NCBI GenBank assembly: GCA_900470445.1
Contig: UCAU01000008.1
Location: forward strand, 1 to 64,000
From: Hyphomicrobiales bacterium
GTDB lineage: Bacteria; Pseudomonadota; Alphaproteobacteria; Rhizobiales; Devosiaceae
DNA length: 64,000 nt
Direction: 5' to 3'
In this document: positions 47,310 through 56,083 of the stretch, piece by piece
Numbering within the stretch: the stretch's first letter is position 1
How the letters are laid out: the number at the start of each line of letters is the position of its first letter
The notes under the pieces: model-generated
The model's input: the letters and a program-made list of their open reading frames with translations, nothing else
Database searches by the model: none
What the model was told of the DNA's origin: nothing
Program-made: the position numbers and the translations under genes

Positions 47310-47505
47310 AAGGGCCTCTTACTCATGCGCGCTGGAACCGGAACAGGACCATCCGCCATCGCGGCCCCACCTGATTCGTTGCCATCAGCTTAACGCCGCC
47401 GCACACAATAAGGAATCGCGCACCCGCCACGATTTGCGATCTTCCACTAAAAGTTGTGGCCGGGCAGAGCCCAGCCACAAAATACGGATCGCGGTGGCGC
47501 AGATG

Positions 47506-48864
47506 TTACTCGGCGACGGTGCGCAGTTCCTGCCAGACGTCCTCGACGGCGTTGTTGTACTGCACCGCTGTCTTGACCTCGACGGGGAGGCCCAGATTAC
47601 TGGCGGTGAGGCGGCCCATGGAGGAGAGCAGCGAGAAGGTGGCGATGACCTTGTTGGTCTGGGCGTTAATCAGCGATTCACGGGCGGTGGTCAGTTCGGC
47701 CTGCGAATTGAGCACGTCCAGCGTGGTGCTGGTGCCCAGGTCGCGCTCCTGAATGGTGCCTTCGAGCACTTCGCGGCCGGCGGAAACGGCGGCCGTCGCG
47801 GCGGAGATCTGCGCATCGGCACTCTGGATGCCGGCCCAGGCGGCGATGACGGCTTCGCGGATCTGGTCATAGGCCGACATGGCGTCGACCTCGGACTTGA
47901 TCTGGTCGAGATTGGCCTGCCGCACGCCGGCACCGATGGCGCCGCCGGCATAGATCGGCACGGTGATGGAAAAGCCCAGCTTGCCGCTGATGCCCTGCAG
48001 TGCATTGGTGCCGGAGAGGGCCGTGCCGATCTGGCCGGAAACGGTGGCCGTGGGGCCGAAGGCTGCGGAGGCGGCATCGCTGCCGGCCTGGGCAGCACGA
48101 ATGGCGGCCTTGGCCAGCATGATCGCCGGGTGGCCGGTTTCGGCTTCCGAAAGGGCGCCCTGCAGGCTGTTGGGGATCAGGCGGCTGTAATTATGCGAAG
48201 CGTCGAGATTCTGCGGCGGGGCGCCGACATAGCGGGCAAAGGTCGCCTGGCTGATTTCAAGGCTGGCCTGGGAAGCGCGATAGGTCGCGTCGCCTTGGGC
48301 CAGACGGGCCTCGGCCTGGGCGACATCGATGCGGGTGCCCTCACCCACATCCAGCCGATCCTTGGCCGACTGCAGCTGCGCCTGGTAGAAATTGACGTTT
48401 TCCTGGCGCAGGGCGACGAGCTGGCGATTGCTCAACACATCCATATAGGCCTGCACGACGGCCAGCAACACGTTCTGCTCGGTGTTGCGGATCTGGTATT
48501 CGGCAGCTTCAGCACCGGCGCGGGCAGCTTCGATCTGCGCTTCGGTCTTGAAGTTGTCGAAAATGGTCTGGTTGTAGGAGAGGCCGGCCGTGCTCAAAGT
48601 GCTGTCGGTAAAGTCGCCGCCGGCGATCGACCAATCATAGGTGCTGCCGACCGAAGCGCCGATAACCGGCAGCTTGCCGGCGCGGGCCAGCGCCACGTTT
48701 TCGGCCGAAGACTTGGCAGCCAGATGGGCCGAAGCCAGATCGGGCGCATAATTATAGGCCGCAGTCAGTGCCTGGGTAATCGATTGCGCCTGAGCGCCGC
48801 CAACACTCCACGCCGCCAAAGTCAGGGCCAGCACACTTGCGACCAAATTTTTCCGCATAACCAT
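47506..48864 (-). CDS. tolC: TolC-family outer-membrane efflux protein
   Basis: Outer-membrane channel of type I secretion and efflux pumps, 452 residues with a signal peptide (cleavage after GGAQA, near residue 26). It shows the duplicated OEP repeat: long helices with LGEGTRIDVAQAEARLAQGDA in the first half and LGTSTTLDVLNSQAELTTARESL in the second. The frame opens upstream (48930), but the ATG at 48864 has GGAG about 9 bases before it and gives a proper signal peptide. The partner pump is not next to it. Confidence 0.9.
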   Translation of the reverse strand: MVMRKNLVASVLALTLAAWSVGGAQAQSITQALTAAYNYAPDLASAHLAAKSSAENVALARAGKLPVIGASVGSTYDWSIAGGDFTDSTLSTAGLSYNQTIFDNFKTEAQIEAARAGAEAAEYQIRNTEQNVLLAVVQAYMDVLSNRQLVALRQENVNFYQAQLQSAKDRLDVGEGTRIDVAQAEARLAQGDATYRASQASLEISQATFARYVGAPPQNLDASHNYSRLIPNSLQGALSEAETGHPAIMLAKAAIRAAQAGSDAASAAFGPTATVSGQIGTALSGTNALQGISGKLGFSITVPIYAGGAIGAGVRQANLDQIKSEVDAMSAYDQIREAVIAAWAGIQSADAQISAATAAVSAGREVLEGTIQERDLGTSTTLDVLNSQAELTTARESLINAQTNKVIATFSLLSSMGRLTASNLGLPVEVKTAVQYNNAVEDVWQELRTVAE

Positions 48865-49004
48865 CGCCCCGGTCTCCAGACACTCAACACTATTGCGCCG
48901 CAGATGTGGGTACACAACCTTCTGCGGCAAGCCCTACCAAAATTTAAGGCACGATTAATGTTGTGACGTGATCGGGGAGCAACACCCCGCGCCACAATCG
49001 GCCT

Positions 49005-49661
49005 TCAGAACACAAATTCAACCGGGCGCAGCCCGGCATAAAGCGGTGGCAGCGTGGCGTTGAATTCCGCCCGCGCCGCAACTTTGCCGCCAATTTTCAC
49101 GAATATATGGGCGATGGCAACGCTGCCTTCACGCATGAGAGCAATGAGGCGACCGCCTTCACCAAGCAGATCGAACAGGGCCTCGGGCACCGCATCGACG
49201 GCGCCTTCGAGCATGATGACATCATAGCGCTGGCCTGACACGGCGGCCGCCGTGCCGGGGATCACGCTGGCATTGAGCAGGCCCAGATTGGCTAGATTTT
49301 GCGTCGCGGCGGCGGCCAGGGTGGCATCTTCCTCGATGCCGGTCACCGCCTCGCAGAGCCCGGCGATCACCGCGGTGGAATAGCCGGTCCCTGCCCCCAG
49401 ATCGAGAACCCGATCTGCCGGCACAATCTCGGCCAGTTGCAGCAGCTTGGCGAAGGTGGCGGGCGCCGGCATGAAGCGCGCCGAACCGGCGGCGCCCAAG
49501 GGCTGCACATCATCTATATAGGCAAGGGAGCGGCGGGATTCGGACAGGAACAGTTCGCGCGGCAAACGCCCCATCTCCGCCAGAATCCGGCGGTCGGTGA
49601 CGTGGCTGGTGCGCAATTGATTGTCCACCATGAAGCGGCGCGCGCGCTCGTAGTCCACCAT
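49005..49661 (-). CDS. pcm: Protein-L-isoaspartate O-methyltransferase
   Basis: SAM-dependent methyltransferase of 218 residues that repairs isoaspartyl residues in aged proteins. SAM motif I is VLDLGAGTGYSTAVIAGL (about 86-103), and the family's N-terminal MVDNQLRTSHVTDRRIL is present. Pcm next to a tolC gene is common in Hyphomicrobiales. Weak homologues with altered active sites exist in this position, so activity should not be assumed. Confidence 0.88.
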   Translation of the reverse strand: MVDYERARRFMVDNQLRTSHVTDRRILAEMGRLPRELFLSESRRSLAYIDDVQPLGAAGSARFMPAPATFAKLLQLAEIVPADRVLDLGAGTGYSTAVIAGLCEAVTGIEEDATLAAAATQNLANLGLLNASVIPGTAAAVSGQRYDVIMLEGAVDAVPEALFDLLGEGGRLIALMREGSVAIAHIFVKIGGKVAARAEFNATLPPLYAGLRPVEFVF

Positions 49662-49793
49662 TCAACAAGGCCCTGCCGGATCAAACCATATGCCGGACGT
49701 GAATATCCCTCGCCCCAAATGATGGCAAGTACACTTATTATACCGCGACAATATGAACAGGGGATTGCAAAGGCGCGATGGCTGCCTATGGGC

Positions 49794-49976
49794 CTATTGC
49801 GTCTGGTTGTCGGCGGCGACCGGGGTTTGGTTGGCGCCGGGGGACACGCCACCGACGCGGGACGAACCCATGGCCGCCATGGAGATGAAGAACAACGCGC
49901 CGGCAACCCAAAGCACCGCCACGCCCAGGAAAAACGGTTCGAGAAACGCGCCGTCACTATAATGCCGCTCGGCCAT
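49794..49976 (-). CDS. Small single-helix membrane protein
   Basis: A 60-residue protein with one strong membrane helix (FFLGVAVLWVAGALFFISMAA, about 15-35) and a polar tail. The ribosome site AAGGAGG is excellent. The reading frame opens earlier (50141), but that start has no such site. I recognise no family. Confidence 0.65.
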   Translation of the reverse strand: MAERHYSDGAFLEPFFLGVAVLWVAGALFFISMAAMGSSRVGGVSPGANQTPVAADNQTQ

Positions 49977-50176
49977 GATAGCCTCCTTCATGCTTCTATA
50001 TGAAGAGCAACCCGCAGCCCGCCCTGGCGGTTGCAAATGGCGCTGGCGGCGGAGCATGGCTGGAGCGGATTTCAGAAAATTCCGAAGCCGGCACAGATCA
50101 CTGTTCGGAAAATAACGCTTCAGAAACCTGAGGTATTGCATAACCCCTTGGCGCGCCGTAGATAGCAGCGCCTAGA

Positions 50177-50250
50177 GGCCACGTGGCGGAGTGGTGACGC
50201 AGCGGATTGCAAATCCGCGTACCCCGGTTCAATTCCGGGCGTGGCCTCCA
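50177..50250 (+). tRNA. tRNA-Cys (GCA)
   Basis: A 74-base cloverleaf with acceptor stem GGCCACG/CGTGGCC, anticodon GCA at 50209-50211, T-loop GGTTCAATTCC, discriminator U as expected for cysteine, and an encoded CCA end. Confidence 0.97.
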
Positions 50251-50608
50251 GAAAATCCAGAAAATCCCCTGCAATGCATACTGAAAGCCCCGGCTATCGG
50301 CGCTGTTCGATCGTTTTGCGATTGTTATGGGGGGTGTGCGCTGCCGAAGCGCGGGGCGCGACCGAGAGAGCGGTCTTGTTGCGGCGGGGACCGCTCTCTC
50401 GTGGGCGTTCCCGGTTCATCCGGGCTCCCGCAAGTTGTGTAGCCTGGCGTGCCTGAACGCCAGCAAAACCATTCGTTCACCTTAACAGCAGCAATTTTAC
50501 CGAATGGCCCGCCCTGCACTTTGTGCTTCACGCGCGCGGGCAGCTTGCATAGGTTTGCCCGGCCTTATCTATCGGGGCCGCATTGCCGCTCTATCCTGGG
50601 GGAACGTC
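50251..50608. other. 358-base gap with strong hairpins
   Basis: No coding frame is convincing. It contains a perfect 13-bp dyad (50363-50401, annotated separately) and a smaller CCCGG...CCGGG hairpin at about 50408-50421. It may hold a small RNA or the benE leader. Confidence 0.5.
50363..50401. repeat. Perfect 13-bp inverted repeat
   Basis: Arms CGAGAGAGCGGTC and GACCGCTCTCTCG with a 13-base spacer. There is no T-tract, so it is not a standard terminator. Confidence 0.7.
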
Positions 50609-51823
50609 GTGACGCATGTACCAGCCGCCATCGCCGATGGCCGGCGCGACTATCTGCAACCGATCATGGCCGGCGCGCTGGCCGCCGTGGTGGGCTATGC
50701 CAGCACATTCACCCTGGTTCTGGCGGCGCTGACGGCGGCCGGCGCGTCCCCACAACAGGCGGGCTCGGGGCTGTTCTCGGTGTGCCTGGCCATTGGCGTG
50801 CTCAATATTGTGGTCAGCTCGCGGCTCAAGCTGCCGATCAGCTTTGCCTGGTCGACGCCGGGCGTGGCATTCATTCTGACGGTGGGCGAGCCGGTGGGCG
50901 GATTTCCGGCGGTGGCCGGGGCGTTTCTGGTGGCGGCGGGGCTGATTGTGCTGACCGGGCTGATCAAGCCGCTGGCGCGGCTGATTGCAGCGATTCCGGC
51001 TGCTATCGCCAATGCCATGCTGGCGGGCATGTTGCTGACGCTGTGCCTGGCGCCGATCAATGCGGTGGCCGAAATGCCGCTGCTGGCGCTGCCGATTCTG
51101 CTGGCCTGGGTGATCGGGCTGCGGTTTGCCAAGCGCTATGCCGTGCCGATTGCGGTGGTGGTGACGGGAATCGTGCTGGCAACGACGACGCACCTGCCAC
51201 CCGGAACGCTGGACGGGACATGGCCGAGTCTGGTGCCGGTGATGCCGGTGTTCACCTGGGACGCGATCATCCGCATCGGGCTGCCGCTTTATATAGTGAC
51301 CATGGCGTCGCAGAATCTGCCGGGGCTGGCGGTGATGAAGGCCAATGGCTTTGAGCTGGCGCCGGCGCCGCTGTTTGTCATGACGGGCATTGCCAGCGCG
51401 GTGACGGCGTTTTTTGGCGGGCATACGAGCAATCTGGCCGCCATTACCGCGGCTATTTGTGCCGGGCCGGAGGCGCATCCGGACAAGAGCAAGCGCTGGC
51501 CGGCGCCGGCTGCGGCGGGAGTTTGCTATCTGTTTCTGGGGGCAGCGGCGAGTTTGGCGGCGGCGTTTATCGCGGCCTCGCCGCCCTTACTGATTCAGGC
51601 GGTAGCGGGGCTGGCGCTGTTGTCGAGCCTGGCGGCGGCGTTGTCGGGAGCCCTCGCGATTGAGGAATCGCGGCTGCCGGCGATCTTCACCTTTGTCACC
51701 ACGGCTTCGGGAATCACCATTTTGGGTGTCGGCGCGCCGTTTTGGGGGCTGGTGGGCGGGATCGCCATTTTGATTCTGTTGCGGCTGGGCATTGCGCGGC
51801 CCAAGGGTCCGGAGGGCATGTGA
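50609..51823 (+). CDS. Benzoate/H+ symporter BenE family
   Basis: Inner-membrane secondary transporter of 404 residues with 12 hydrophobic segments. The BenE family signature region ISFAWSTPGVAFI and the FFGGHTSNLAAITAAIC stretch are present. BenE takes up benzoate with a proton, but no benzoate-degradation genes are here, so the substrate could differ. I use GTG 50609, with GGGGGAAC upstream. An earlier start (50504) would add a Cys/Arg-rich leader. The stop overlaps the mobA start. Confidence 0.82.
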   Translation: MTHVPAAIADGRRDYLQPIMAGALAAVVGYASTFTLVLAALTAAGASPQQAGSGLFSVCLAIGVLNIVVSSRLKLPISFAWSTPGVAFILTVGEPVGGFPAVAGAFLVAAGLIVLTGLIKPLARLIAAIPAAIANAMLAGMLLTLCLAPINAVAEMPLLALPILLAWVIGLRFAKRYAVPIAVVVTGIVLATTTHLPPGTLDGTWPSLVPVMPVFTWDAIIRIGLPLYIVTMASQNLPGLAVMKANGFELAPAPLFVMTGIASAVTAFFGGHTSNLAAITAAICAGPEAHPDKSKRWPAPAAAGVCYLFLGAAASLAAAFIAASPPLLIQAVAGLALLSSLAAALSGALAIEESRLPAIFTFVTTASGITILGVGAPFWGLVGGIAILILLRLGIARPKGPEGM

Positions 51824-52431
51824 GCGCGCCCTACGCCGTCATCATCGCGGGCGGCCAGGGGCAGCGGCTGGGCGGTGTGCGCAAGGGGGACTTGCGGATC
51901 GGCGGGGTGAGGCTGGTCGAGCGGGTGCGGCTGGCGTTGGGCGATGTGGCGGAGCCGCTGCTGCTGGCGACCGGGCCGGATGGAGATTCGTCGGCAGATG
52001 CGGGCTTGCTGGCGGTTCCCGATCTGGATGGACCGGTGGGCGGGCCGCTGGCTGGGTTGGCGGCGGCCGTGGACGCGCTGCAGCGCCGGGGGGTGCAAAG
52101 CGGCGTACTGGTTTCGGTGGCGGTCGATACGCCATTTCTGCCGCAGGGATTCGCGGCGGCCATGGCGGCGGCGCTGGGGGATGCGGCGGCAGTCTATGCT
52201 GCGTGGGATGAGGCGTTCTATCCGCCCAATGCTGCGTGGAGGATTGAAGCGCTCGGCGCCCTGCCCGGCCAGGTTCGCACCGGCACCTCCGCGCCCAGCC
52301 TCAAGGCGCTGCATCGGCAGCTGGATCCCCGCCGCCACGACTCGCGCGACCGCTATGAGCAGGACCCGTTTGCCAATCTCAACACGCTGGCAGACCTGAT
52401 CGCGCTGCAGCGCCGGGCGCGTAACTTGTGA
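51820..52431 (+). CDS. mobA: Molybdenum cofactor guanylyltransferase MobA-like
   Basis: Nucleotidyltransferase of 203 residues predicted to join GMP to molybdopterin to form the bis-MGD cofactor. The N-terminal signature is VIIAGGQGQRLGG (about 7-19), and DTPFLP carries the metal-site Asp. It starts with GTG overlapping the BenE stop by 4 bases, with GGAGGG upstream. No other molybdenum genes are near. Related NTP transferases cannot be fully excluded. Confidence 0.82.
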   Translation: MSAPYAVIIAGGQGQRLGGVRKGDLRIGGVRLVERVRLALGDVAEPLLLATGPDGDSSADAGLLAVPDLDGPVGGPLAGLAAAVDALQRRGVQSGVLVSVAVDTPFLPQGFAAAMAAALGDAAAVYAAWDEAFYPPNAAWRIEALGALPGQVRTGTSAPSLKALHRQLDPRRHDSRDRYEQDPFANLNTLADLIALQRRARNL

Positions 52432-52534
52432 CAGCAATGTGAAGTTATTCACACCGGGCTGCAAAGAGGGCTTGGCAAAGCAAATCAAGTTCGGTACACG
52501 GACCTCGCCTTCGCAAGAAGGTCACCGAAAGTCT

Positions 52535-52610
52535 TCCGCGATAGCTCAGTTGGTAGAGCAAGCGGCTGTTAACCGCTGGGTCGTAGGTTCGAGTCCTACT
52601 CGCGGAGCCA
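52535..52610 (+). tRNA. tRNA-Asn (GTT)
   Basis: A 76-base cloverleaf with acceptor stem TCCGCGA/TCGCGGA, anticodon GTT at 52568-52570, T-loop GGTTCGAGTCC, discriminator G and an encoded CCA end. Confidence 0.97.
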
Positions 52611-52625
52611 ATCGGTCGAAATACA

Positions 52626-52660
52626 AAAAGCCCAAGCCGGTCACCTGGCTTGGGCTTTTG
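52626..52660 (+). terminator. Rho-independent terminator after tRNA-Asn
   Basis: A 13-bp stem AAAAGCCCAAGCC / GGCTTGGGCTTTT with an 8-base loop, right after tRNA-Asn. Confidence 0.85.
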
Positions 52661-52741
52661 TATTGCTCCCTACCAGCGTGGCATTGCCTCGCCGCAGACG
52701 CGGGTTTAGGGAGGACATCACCTGACAGAAAGGCGCCTTTC

Positions 52742-53206
52742 ATGACCAGCAACGGCAATGGCAGCGATATCGACGGCGAAAGCCAGATCACCCTGACCCG
52801 CACGATCGACGCCCATATCGATGACGTGTTCGCGGCCTGGACCGACCCGGCCCTGATCGAGCAATGGCAGGCCGACGAGGCCGAGTTCGACGCGTTCGAG
52901 GGCGGCGAATATCGCTTCGTGACGTTTGGCGACGATGAAGACCCCGAACAGCATGTGGTCAGCGGCGATGTGCTGAAATTCGTCGAAAACGAAAAGCTCG
53001 TCATGTCCTGGGTCAGCAAGGACGAGGACGAAGACGACAGCGATATGATCTTCGTGCTCGAAATCGACTTCAAGGCGGTGGGCGAAGATCAGACCAAGGT
53101 GACCATTACCGAGCGTGGCCTGGCGCATGCCGATGCGGAATCGCGCATCTTTTCCATCGAAGCGTGGAATGCGGCGCTGGAGGCGCTGGCCGAGGTGATG
53201 GAATAG
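52742..53206 (+). CDS. AHSA1 / SRPBCC-domain protein
   Basis: A 154-residue protein of the START-like AHSA1 family. The family pattern is seen in ITLTRTIDAHIDDVFAAWTDPALIEQW near the N-terminus and AWNAALEALAEVME at the end. The fold has a hydrophobic cavity, but the ligand is unknown. It is markedly acidic, with the DEDEDDSD run at about 99-106. ATG 52742 is used although the frame opens earlier, because the upstream part overlaps tRNA-Asn. Confidence 0.85.
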   Translation: MTSNGNGSDIDGESQITLTRTIDAHIDDVFAAWTDPALIEQWQADEAEFDAFEGGEYRFVTFGDDEDPEQHVVSGDVLKFVENEKLVMSWVSKDEDEDDSDMIFVLEIDFKAVGEDQTKVTITERGLAHADAESRIFSIEAWNAALEALAEVME

Positions 53207-53370
53207 CGGACGAATGGCGGGAATGATATTCCCGCCGATGACGCTATCTGCCAAAAGCCTTGCCTGACAATGGCTTGCGGCGAAATGGCATGCCATTCCC
53301 CTGCCGAAGGCTTGCGGCCATCAGTGGCGGCACATAGGTTCGCAGACAGTCCTTCAGAGATTGTCGATCC

Positions 53371-54420
53371 ATGGCCAAGCACGAAGACCTGATTTCCGCG
53401 ATCGGCAATACGCCGCTGATCCGTCTCAACCGCGTATCGGCGCTTACCGGCAGCGAAATCTGGGGCAAGGCGGAATTTCTCAATCCCGGCCAGTCGGTCA
53501 AGGACCGGGCGGCGCTGTTCATCATCCATGATGCGGTCAAGAGCGGTGCGCTCAAGCCTGGCGGCACGATTGTCGAAGGCACGGCGGGCAATACCGGTAT
53601 CGGGCTGACGCTGGTGGCCAATTCGCTGGGCTTCAAATCGGTGATCGTCATTCCCGAAACGCAGAGCCAGGAAAAGAAGGACGCGCTGCGGCTTTATGGC
53701 GCCGAGCTGATCGAAGTTCCGGCCAAGCCCTACAAAGACCCGAACAACTATATCAAGATTTCCGGCCGCCTGGCCGAAAAGCTCAATAAAGAGCTGCCGG
53801 AAGGCGCGATCTGGGCCAACCAGTTCGACAATGTGTCCAACAGGCGCGCGCATGTGGAAACCACCGGCCCCGAAATCTGGCAGCAGACCAATGGGCGGAT
53901 CGATGGCTTTGTCTGCGCTGTCGGCTCAGGCGGCACGCTGGCCGGCGTAGCCGAAGCGCTGCGGGCGCGCAGCAAGGATGTGAAGATCGGGCTGGCCGAT
54001 CCGGAGGGCGCGGCGCTGTATAATTTCTACGCGCATGGAGAGCTCAAATCCTCGGGCAATTCGATCACCGAGGGCATCGGCCAGGGCCGTATCACGGCGA
54101 ACCTGGAAGGGTTGACCGTGGACAATCCGTACCAGATTTCCGATGCGGAGGCCCTGCCCTATGTGTTCGACCTGCTCGAACATGAGGGCCTGTGCCTGGG
54201 CGGCTCGAGCGCAATCAATATTGCCGGCGCCGTGCGCATGGCGCGTGATCTCGGGCCAGGCAAGACCATCGTCACCGTGCTGTGCGACTATGGTAACCGC
54301 TACCAATCCAAGCTATTCAACCCTGAATTCCTGCGCGGCAAGGGATTGCCAGTGCCACGGTGGCTGGAAGAGCGGACGCCGATCGATATTTCGAGTGTGA
54401 TCGCACCGGCGACGGTCTAG
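53371..54420 (+). CDS. cysK: Cysteine synthase A
   Basis: PLP-dependent O-acetylserine sulfhydrylase of 349 residues, the last step of cysteine synthesis. Lys44 in NPGQSVKDRAA binds PLP, GTAGNTGIGLT takes the place of the usual TSGNTGIGLA loop, and GSGGTLAGVA is the phosphate loop. The Thr-Ala-Gly variant and the extra length (usual CysK is about 310-325 residues) match a subgroup seen in alphaproteobacteria. I infer that it is still a cysteine synthase. Confidence 0.9.
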   Translation: MAKHEDLISAIGNTPLIRLNRVSALTGSEIWGKAEFLNPGQSVKDRAALFIIHDAVKSGALKPGGTIVEGTAGNTGIGLTLVANSLGFKSVIVIPETQSQEKKDALRLYGAELIEVPAKPYKDPNNYIKISGRLAEKLNKELPEGAIWANQFDNVSNRRAHVETTGPEIWQQTNGRIDGFVCAVGSGGTLAGVAEALRARSKDVKIGLADPEGAALYNFYAHGELKSSGNSITEGIGQGRITANLEGLTVDNPYQISDAEALPYVFDLLEHEGLCLGGSSAINIAGAVRMARDLGPGKTIVTVLCDYGNRYQSKLFNPEFLRGKGLPVPRWLEERTPIDISSVIAPATV

Positions 54421-54443
54421 GCCGCTGCTGGCTTCGTGCCACG

Positions 54444-54474
54444 ACCTCGTCCTTCGACAGGCTCAGGATGAGGT
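54444..54474. repeat. Palindromic repeat (CCTCATCC/GGATGAGG family)
   Basis: Dyad ACCTCGTCCT...AGGATGAGGT with a CGACAGGCTC centre. This sequence type is dispersed in many alphaproteobacterial genomes. It lies in the 142-base cysK-cls gap. Confidence 0.7.
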
Positions 54475-54562
54475 CTACTTGGGCTGTTTGGGGGCCGCGC
54501 GCGCCCATTGTCCAACGCTGCTTGGCTGATACAGTGACCCACCACGATTCCGGACGGGCACA

Positions 54563-56014
54563 TTGGTTGGTATTGAATATATCCTGGGCAGTATCGTTGC
54601 GGATTTGCATGTTTTTGCGGCGCTGACGGCCGCGATTTATCTGCTGGCGCTGGTTTGCGCGATTCGGGAAATTATGAATTCGCGGACATCGCAGGGCTCG
54701 ATCGCCTGGCTGCTGTCGCTGACTGCGCTGCCCTTCCCGACGGCCTTCATCTACCTGATCTTCGGGTGGAAGGCGTTTGACGATTATGCCACCGACCGCA
54801 TCCGCAATGGCCGTTCCGCACGCCCGCTGCGGGCCAAGGATTTGGCGCTGATCGACCGGGAAACCAGCCATCTCTGGCCGGTGCAGACCAAGGTATCGGA
54901 AGTGCCCTTCCTCACCGGCAATGATGTCGAACTGCTGGTCGATGGGCGCGCCACGTTCGATTCTATTTTTGAAGGCATCGCCAAGGCCAAAGAATACCTG
55001 CTGGTGCAGTTCTATATCGTGCGCGACGACGCGCTGGGGCAGGAACTGGCCGAGCGGCTGATCGAGCGGGCGCAGGCGGGCGTGAAGGTCTATCTGCTCT
55101 ATGACGATGTGGGCAGCACGGGCATGCCCAAGCGTTATCGCACGCAATTGCGCGAGGCCGGGATCAAGGTCGCCGGGTTCAACCAGCGCCACAAATTCCT
55201 GCGGTTTTATGGGCCGATGCGGATCAATTACCGCAATCACCGCAAGATCGTGGTGGTAGATGGCGAGCATGCCTGGGTCGGCGGGCATAATGTGGGCGTG
55301 GAATATCTCGGGCTGGACCCAAAATTCGGCCGCTGGCGCGATACGCATGTGCGGGTGTCTGGTCCGGCAGCGCTTGGCTGTGCGCTGCTGTTCCGCGAGG
55401 ACTGGCAATGGGCAACGGGCGAGGTTCTGCCTTCGACGCCGCCAGAGACGGTAGCAACGCCGGGCGATCAATCGGTGCTGGTGATGGGTAGCGGGCCGGC
55501 GGATAAGCTGGAAGAATGCGCCATTGCCTATACCGACCTGATCGGGCGGGCGCGGGAGCGGCTGTGGATTGTCAGTCCCTATTTCGTGCCGGACACCGAT
55601 ATCCGCACGGCGCTGTTCGCCGCCCAATTGCGCGGAGTGGATGTGCGGATCATGCTGCCCGATGAGCCGGACCACAAGCTGGTCTGGCTGGCCAGCATTT
55701 CTCATGCCGATGCGATGATCGAGCATGGCATATCGGTCTATCGCTATACCGATGGGTTCCTGCACCAGAAAGTGGTGCTGATGGACGATCAGATCGCCAC
55801 GGTGGGCAGCGTTAATTTCGACAATCGCTCATTCGCCATCAATTTCGAAATCACGCTGTGGTTTACCGACCGCAAGGCCATCGACGGCGTCGAGACCATG
55901 CTGCTGGAGGATTTCAAGAGCTGCCGTCAGGTGGGGCTGGACGAGGCCAAGGCCCGCTCCTGGCCGATGCGGTTTTTGACACAGGCGGCGCGGTTGTTTT
56001 CACCGGTGCTTTAG
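54563..56014 (+). CDS. cls: Cardiolipin synthase
   Basis: Inner-membrane phospholipase D-family enzyme of 483 residues that makes cardiolipin from phosphatidylglycerol. It has two N-terminal membrane helices (about 18-36 and 48-68) and two HKD motifs: HRKIVVVDG (His about 226) and HQKVVLMDD (His about 401). The start is a TTG at 54563. Confidence 0.93.
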   Translation: MVGIEYILGSIVADLHVFAALTAAIYLLALVCAIREIMNSRTSQGSIAWLLSLTALPFPTAFIYLIFGWKAFDDYATDRIRNGRSARPLRAKDLALIDRETSHLWPVQTKVSEVPFLTGNDVELLVDGRATFDSIFEGIAKAKEYLLVQFYIVRDDALGQELAERLIERAQAGVKVYLLYDDVGSTGMPKRYRTQLREAGIKVAGFNQRHKFLRFYGPMRINYRNHRKIVVVDGEHAWVGGHNVGVEYLGLDPKFGRWRDTHVRVSGPAALGCALLFREDWQWATGEVLPSTPPETVATPGDQSVLVMGSGPADKLEECAIAYTDLIGRARERLWIVSPYFVPDTDIRTALFAAQLRGVDVRIMLPDEPDHKLVWLASISHADAMIEHGISVYRYTDGFLHQKVVLMDDQIATVGSVNFDNRSFAINFEITLWFTDRKAIDGVETMLLEDFKSCRQVGLDEAKARSWPMRFLTQAARLFSPVL

Positions 56015-56028
56015 GCGCTAAAGCAAGG

Positions 56029-56082
56029 CCCCCTCACCCCGTAGAAATGGGCCGACCTCTCCTCCAAGGGAGAGGTGAAGTG
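56029..56082. repeat. Palindromic repeat (CCTCTCC/GGAGAGG)
   Basis: Dyad ACCTCTCC...GGAGAGGT (56055-56076) after a CCCCTCACCCC lead, in the gap between the convergent cls and binding-protein genes. It resembles the other GC-rich hairpins of the window. Confidence 0.6.
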
Positions 56083-56083
56083 G

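Noticed and set aside
46555..48966. Plus-strand frame of 803 residues opposite popZ and the tolC-type gene
   Set aside because: It crosses two real genes in the other direction and is Ser/Gly-rich low complexity.
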